A DNA stretch of 36,111 nucleotides from Octadecabacter sp. (lineage in GTDB: Bacteria > Pseudomonadota > Alphaproteobacteria > Rhodobacterales > Rhodobacteraceae), in the NCBI GenBank assembly GCA_018608045.1, contig JABBAI010000063.1, positions 1 to 36,111 on the forward strand, in the 5' to 3' direction. This document shows, in pieces, positions 35,669 through 36,111 of this stretch. The notes under the pieces were generated by a model. The model was given only the letters and a program-made list of their open reading frames with translations. It was not told the DNA's origin and did not search any database. Made by a program: the position numbers and the translations under genes. How positions within the stretch are numbered: position 1 is the first letter of the stretch; each line of letters opens with the position of its first letter.

Positions 35669-35670
35669 AC

Positions 35671-35688
35671 TGTCAAGATAGAGTTACA
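35671..35688. promoter_or_regulatory. PpsR/CrtJ-type operator 1 upstream of bchG
   Basis: TGTCAAGATAGAGTTACA is an exact TGT-N12-ACA match within a perfect inverted repeat, CATACTGT (35666-35673) and ACAGTATG (35686-35693). The left arm includes the complement of the bchG start codon, so a bound repressor would cover it. Confidence 0.8.
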
Positions 35689-35705
35689 GTATGCGAGTCG
35701 GCAAG

Positions 35706-35723
35706 TGTAAATTTAAGTTTACA
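35706..35723. promoter_or_regulatory. PpsR/CrtJ-type operator 2 upstream of bchG
   Basis: TGTAAATTTAAGTTTACA is an exact, AT-rich match with TGTAAA/TTTACA arms. It lies 17 bases from operator 1, in the gap between ppsR and bchG. Confidence 0.8.
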
Positions 35724-35759
35724 GATATATGTTTATAGAATTGCGCTGCTGTTTGCGCC

Positions 35760-35778
35760 GATCTGCAAAAAACAGATC
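35760..35778 (-). terminator. Short hairpin at the ppsR stop
   Basis: GATCTG and CAGATC form a six-base inverted repeat around a loop that reads TTTTTTG on the minus strand. The stem overlaps the ppsR stop codon. It could end or slow ppsR transcription before bchG, but the T-run is in the loop rather than after the stem, so this is weak. Confidence 0.3.
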
Positions 35779-36111
35779 AGTCGTTCTTGTTGAGAAGAGT
35801 ATATTTGCGCAGTTTCACATAAAGCGACTGGCGCGACAGGCCGAGCATTTCAGCCGCAGCAACGCGATTGTTGGACGTCAGTTCAATCGCGGTCTCAATA
35901 CACATGCGTTCGACCACATCCGTGGTTTCGGCAACGATTTCCTTCAACGTAGCAGAACCGACAAGTTCCATCACTGACTTCTCATTTTCTTCGCCTGCGC
36001 GGGCAGGGGCGACACGCATGGCATCGGCACGGGACGCATCGCGCAGGATAAATGCGTAGCCTGGGTTTTCCGGATCTTTGAGGTAGGTCGCGGAAATATC
36101 AACGGTGCGCG
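35777..36111 (-). CDS. ppsR: Photosynthesis gene repressor PpsR/CrtJ (partial, N-terminus missing)
   Basis: About 110 C-terminal residues are present and the frame is open to the right edge. The visible part starts in the end of a PAS domain (VDISATYLKDPENPGYAFIL) and continues through a linker. It ends in a FIS-type helix-turn-helix, where NNRVAAAEMLGLSRQSLYVK is the DNA-binding helix pair. PpsR, called CrtJ in Rhodobacter capsulatus, represses bch, crt and puc genes in oxygen or light by binding TGT-N12-ACA, and eight such sites occur in this window. It lies upstream of bchG on the same strand. Confidence 0.95.
   Translation of the reverse strand, partial: RTVDISATYLKDPENPGYAFILRDASRADAMRVAPARAGEENEKSVMELVGSATLKEIVAETTDVVERMCIETAIELTSNNRVAAAEMLGLSRQSLYVKLRKYTLLNKND

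Noticed and set aside
1-36111. Mobile elements, CRISPR arrays, tRNA or attachment sites
   Set aside because: No transposase or integrase coding sequence, no regularly spaced repeats and no tRNA-like cloverleaf were recognised; genes are packed with few gaps above 130 bases.

Overview
This window is the core of a photosynthesis gene cluster from a purple aerobic or facultative phototroph of the Alphaproteobacteria. The gene order, the PufX-type puf operon, a PpsR regulator and the spheroidene-type carotenoid genes point to Rhodobacterales, most likely a Roseobacter-group member of the Loktanella/Yoonia kind. The genus is an inference from gene content. No tRNA, rRNA, CRISPR, insertion sequence or prophage gene is visible.

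Left flank (1-9819) is ordinary metabolism. A truncated FAD amine oxidase and a ChrR-like cupin protein lie on the minus strand, divergent from a two-gene sugar-oxidation operon. That operon encodes an L-arabonate-type dehydratase and an L-arabinose/D-galactose 1-dehydrogenase, both with their reported catalytic residues at matching positions. A complete TRAP transporter (dctP-dctQ-dctM) converges on it. A DeoR-family repressor (glpR-like) is divergent from glpD, with an inverted repeat between them that could be the operator.

The photosynthesis cluster begins at about 9807, where bchO overlaps the 3' end of glpD, and runs past the right edge. Its units are: (1) crtA-bchI-bchD-bchO on minus (spheroidene monooxygenase, magnesium chelatase); (2) crtI-crtB-tspO on plus; (3) crtD-crtC on minus; (4) one long plus-strand superoperon, crtE-crtF-bchC-bchX-bchY-bchZ-pufQ-pufB-pufA-pufL-pufM-pufX-dxs; (5) bchG-bch2-bchP-idi on minus, converging on dxs; (6) the 3' part of ppsR on minus at the right edge. 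Together they cover isoprenoid supply (dxs, idi), the spheroidene/spheroidenone pathway (crtE, B, I, C, D, F, A), late bacteriochlorophyll a steps (bchX, Y, Z, C, G, P), the start of the magnesium branch (bchI, D, O), LH1 (pufB, A) and the reaction-centre core (pufL, M, X). Genes for puhA, bchFNBHLM, acsF, bchE and LH2 are not in the window.

Regulation is unusually legible. Eight perfect TGT-N12-ACA palindromes, the PpsR/CrtJ recognition sequence, occur as one pair in each of four promoter regions (crtA/crtI, crtD/crtE, bchC, bchG). A promoter-like TTGACA/TAAACT pair at bchC is buried in its two sites. In the puf region, hairpins flank pufBA and follow pufX in the places where Rhodobacter controls puf mRNA stability. 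The most novel-looking items are a short upstream reading frame that overlaps the crtI start, the unresolved start of crtC, and a three-hairpin 3' UTR after pufX that sits where the PcrX small RNA is made in Rhodobacter.
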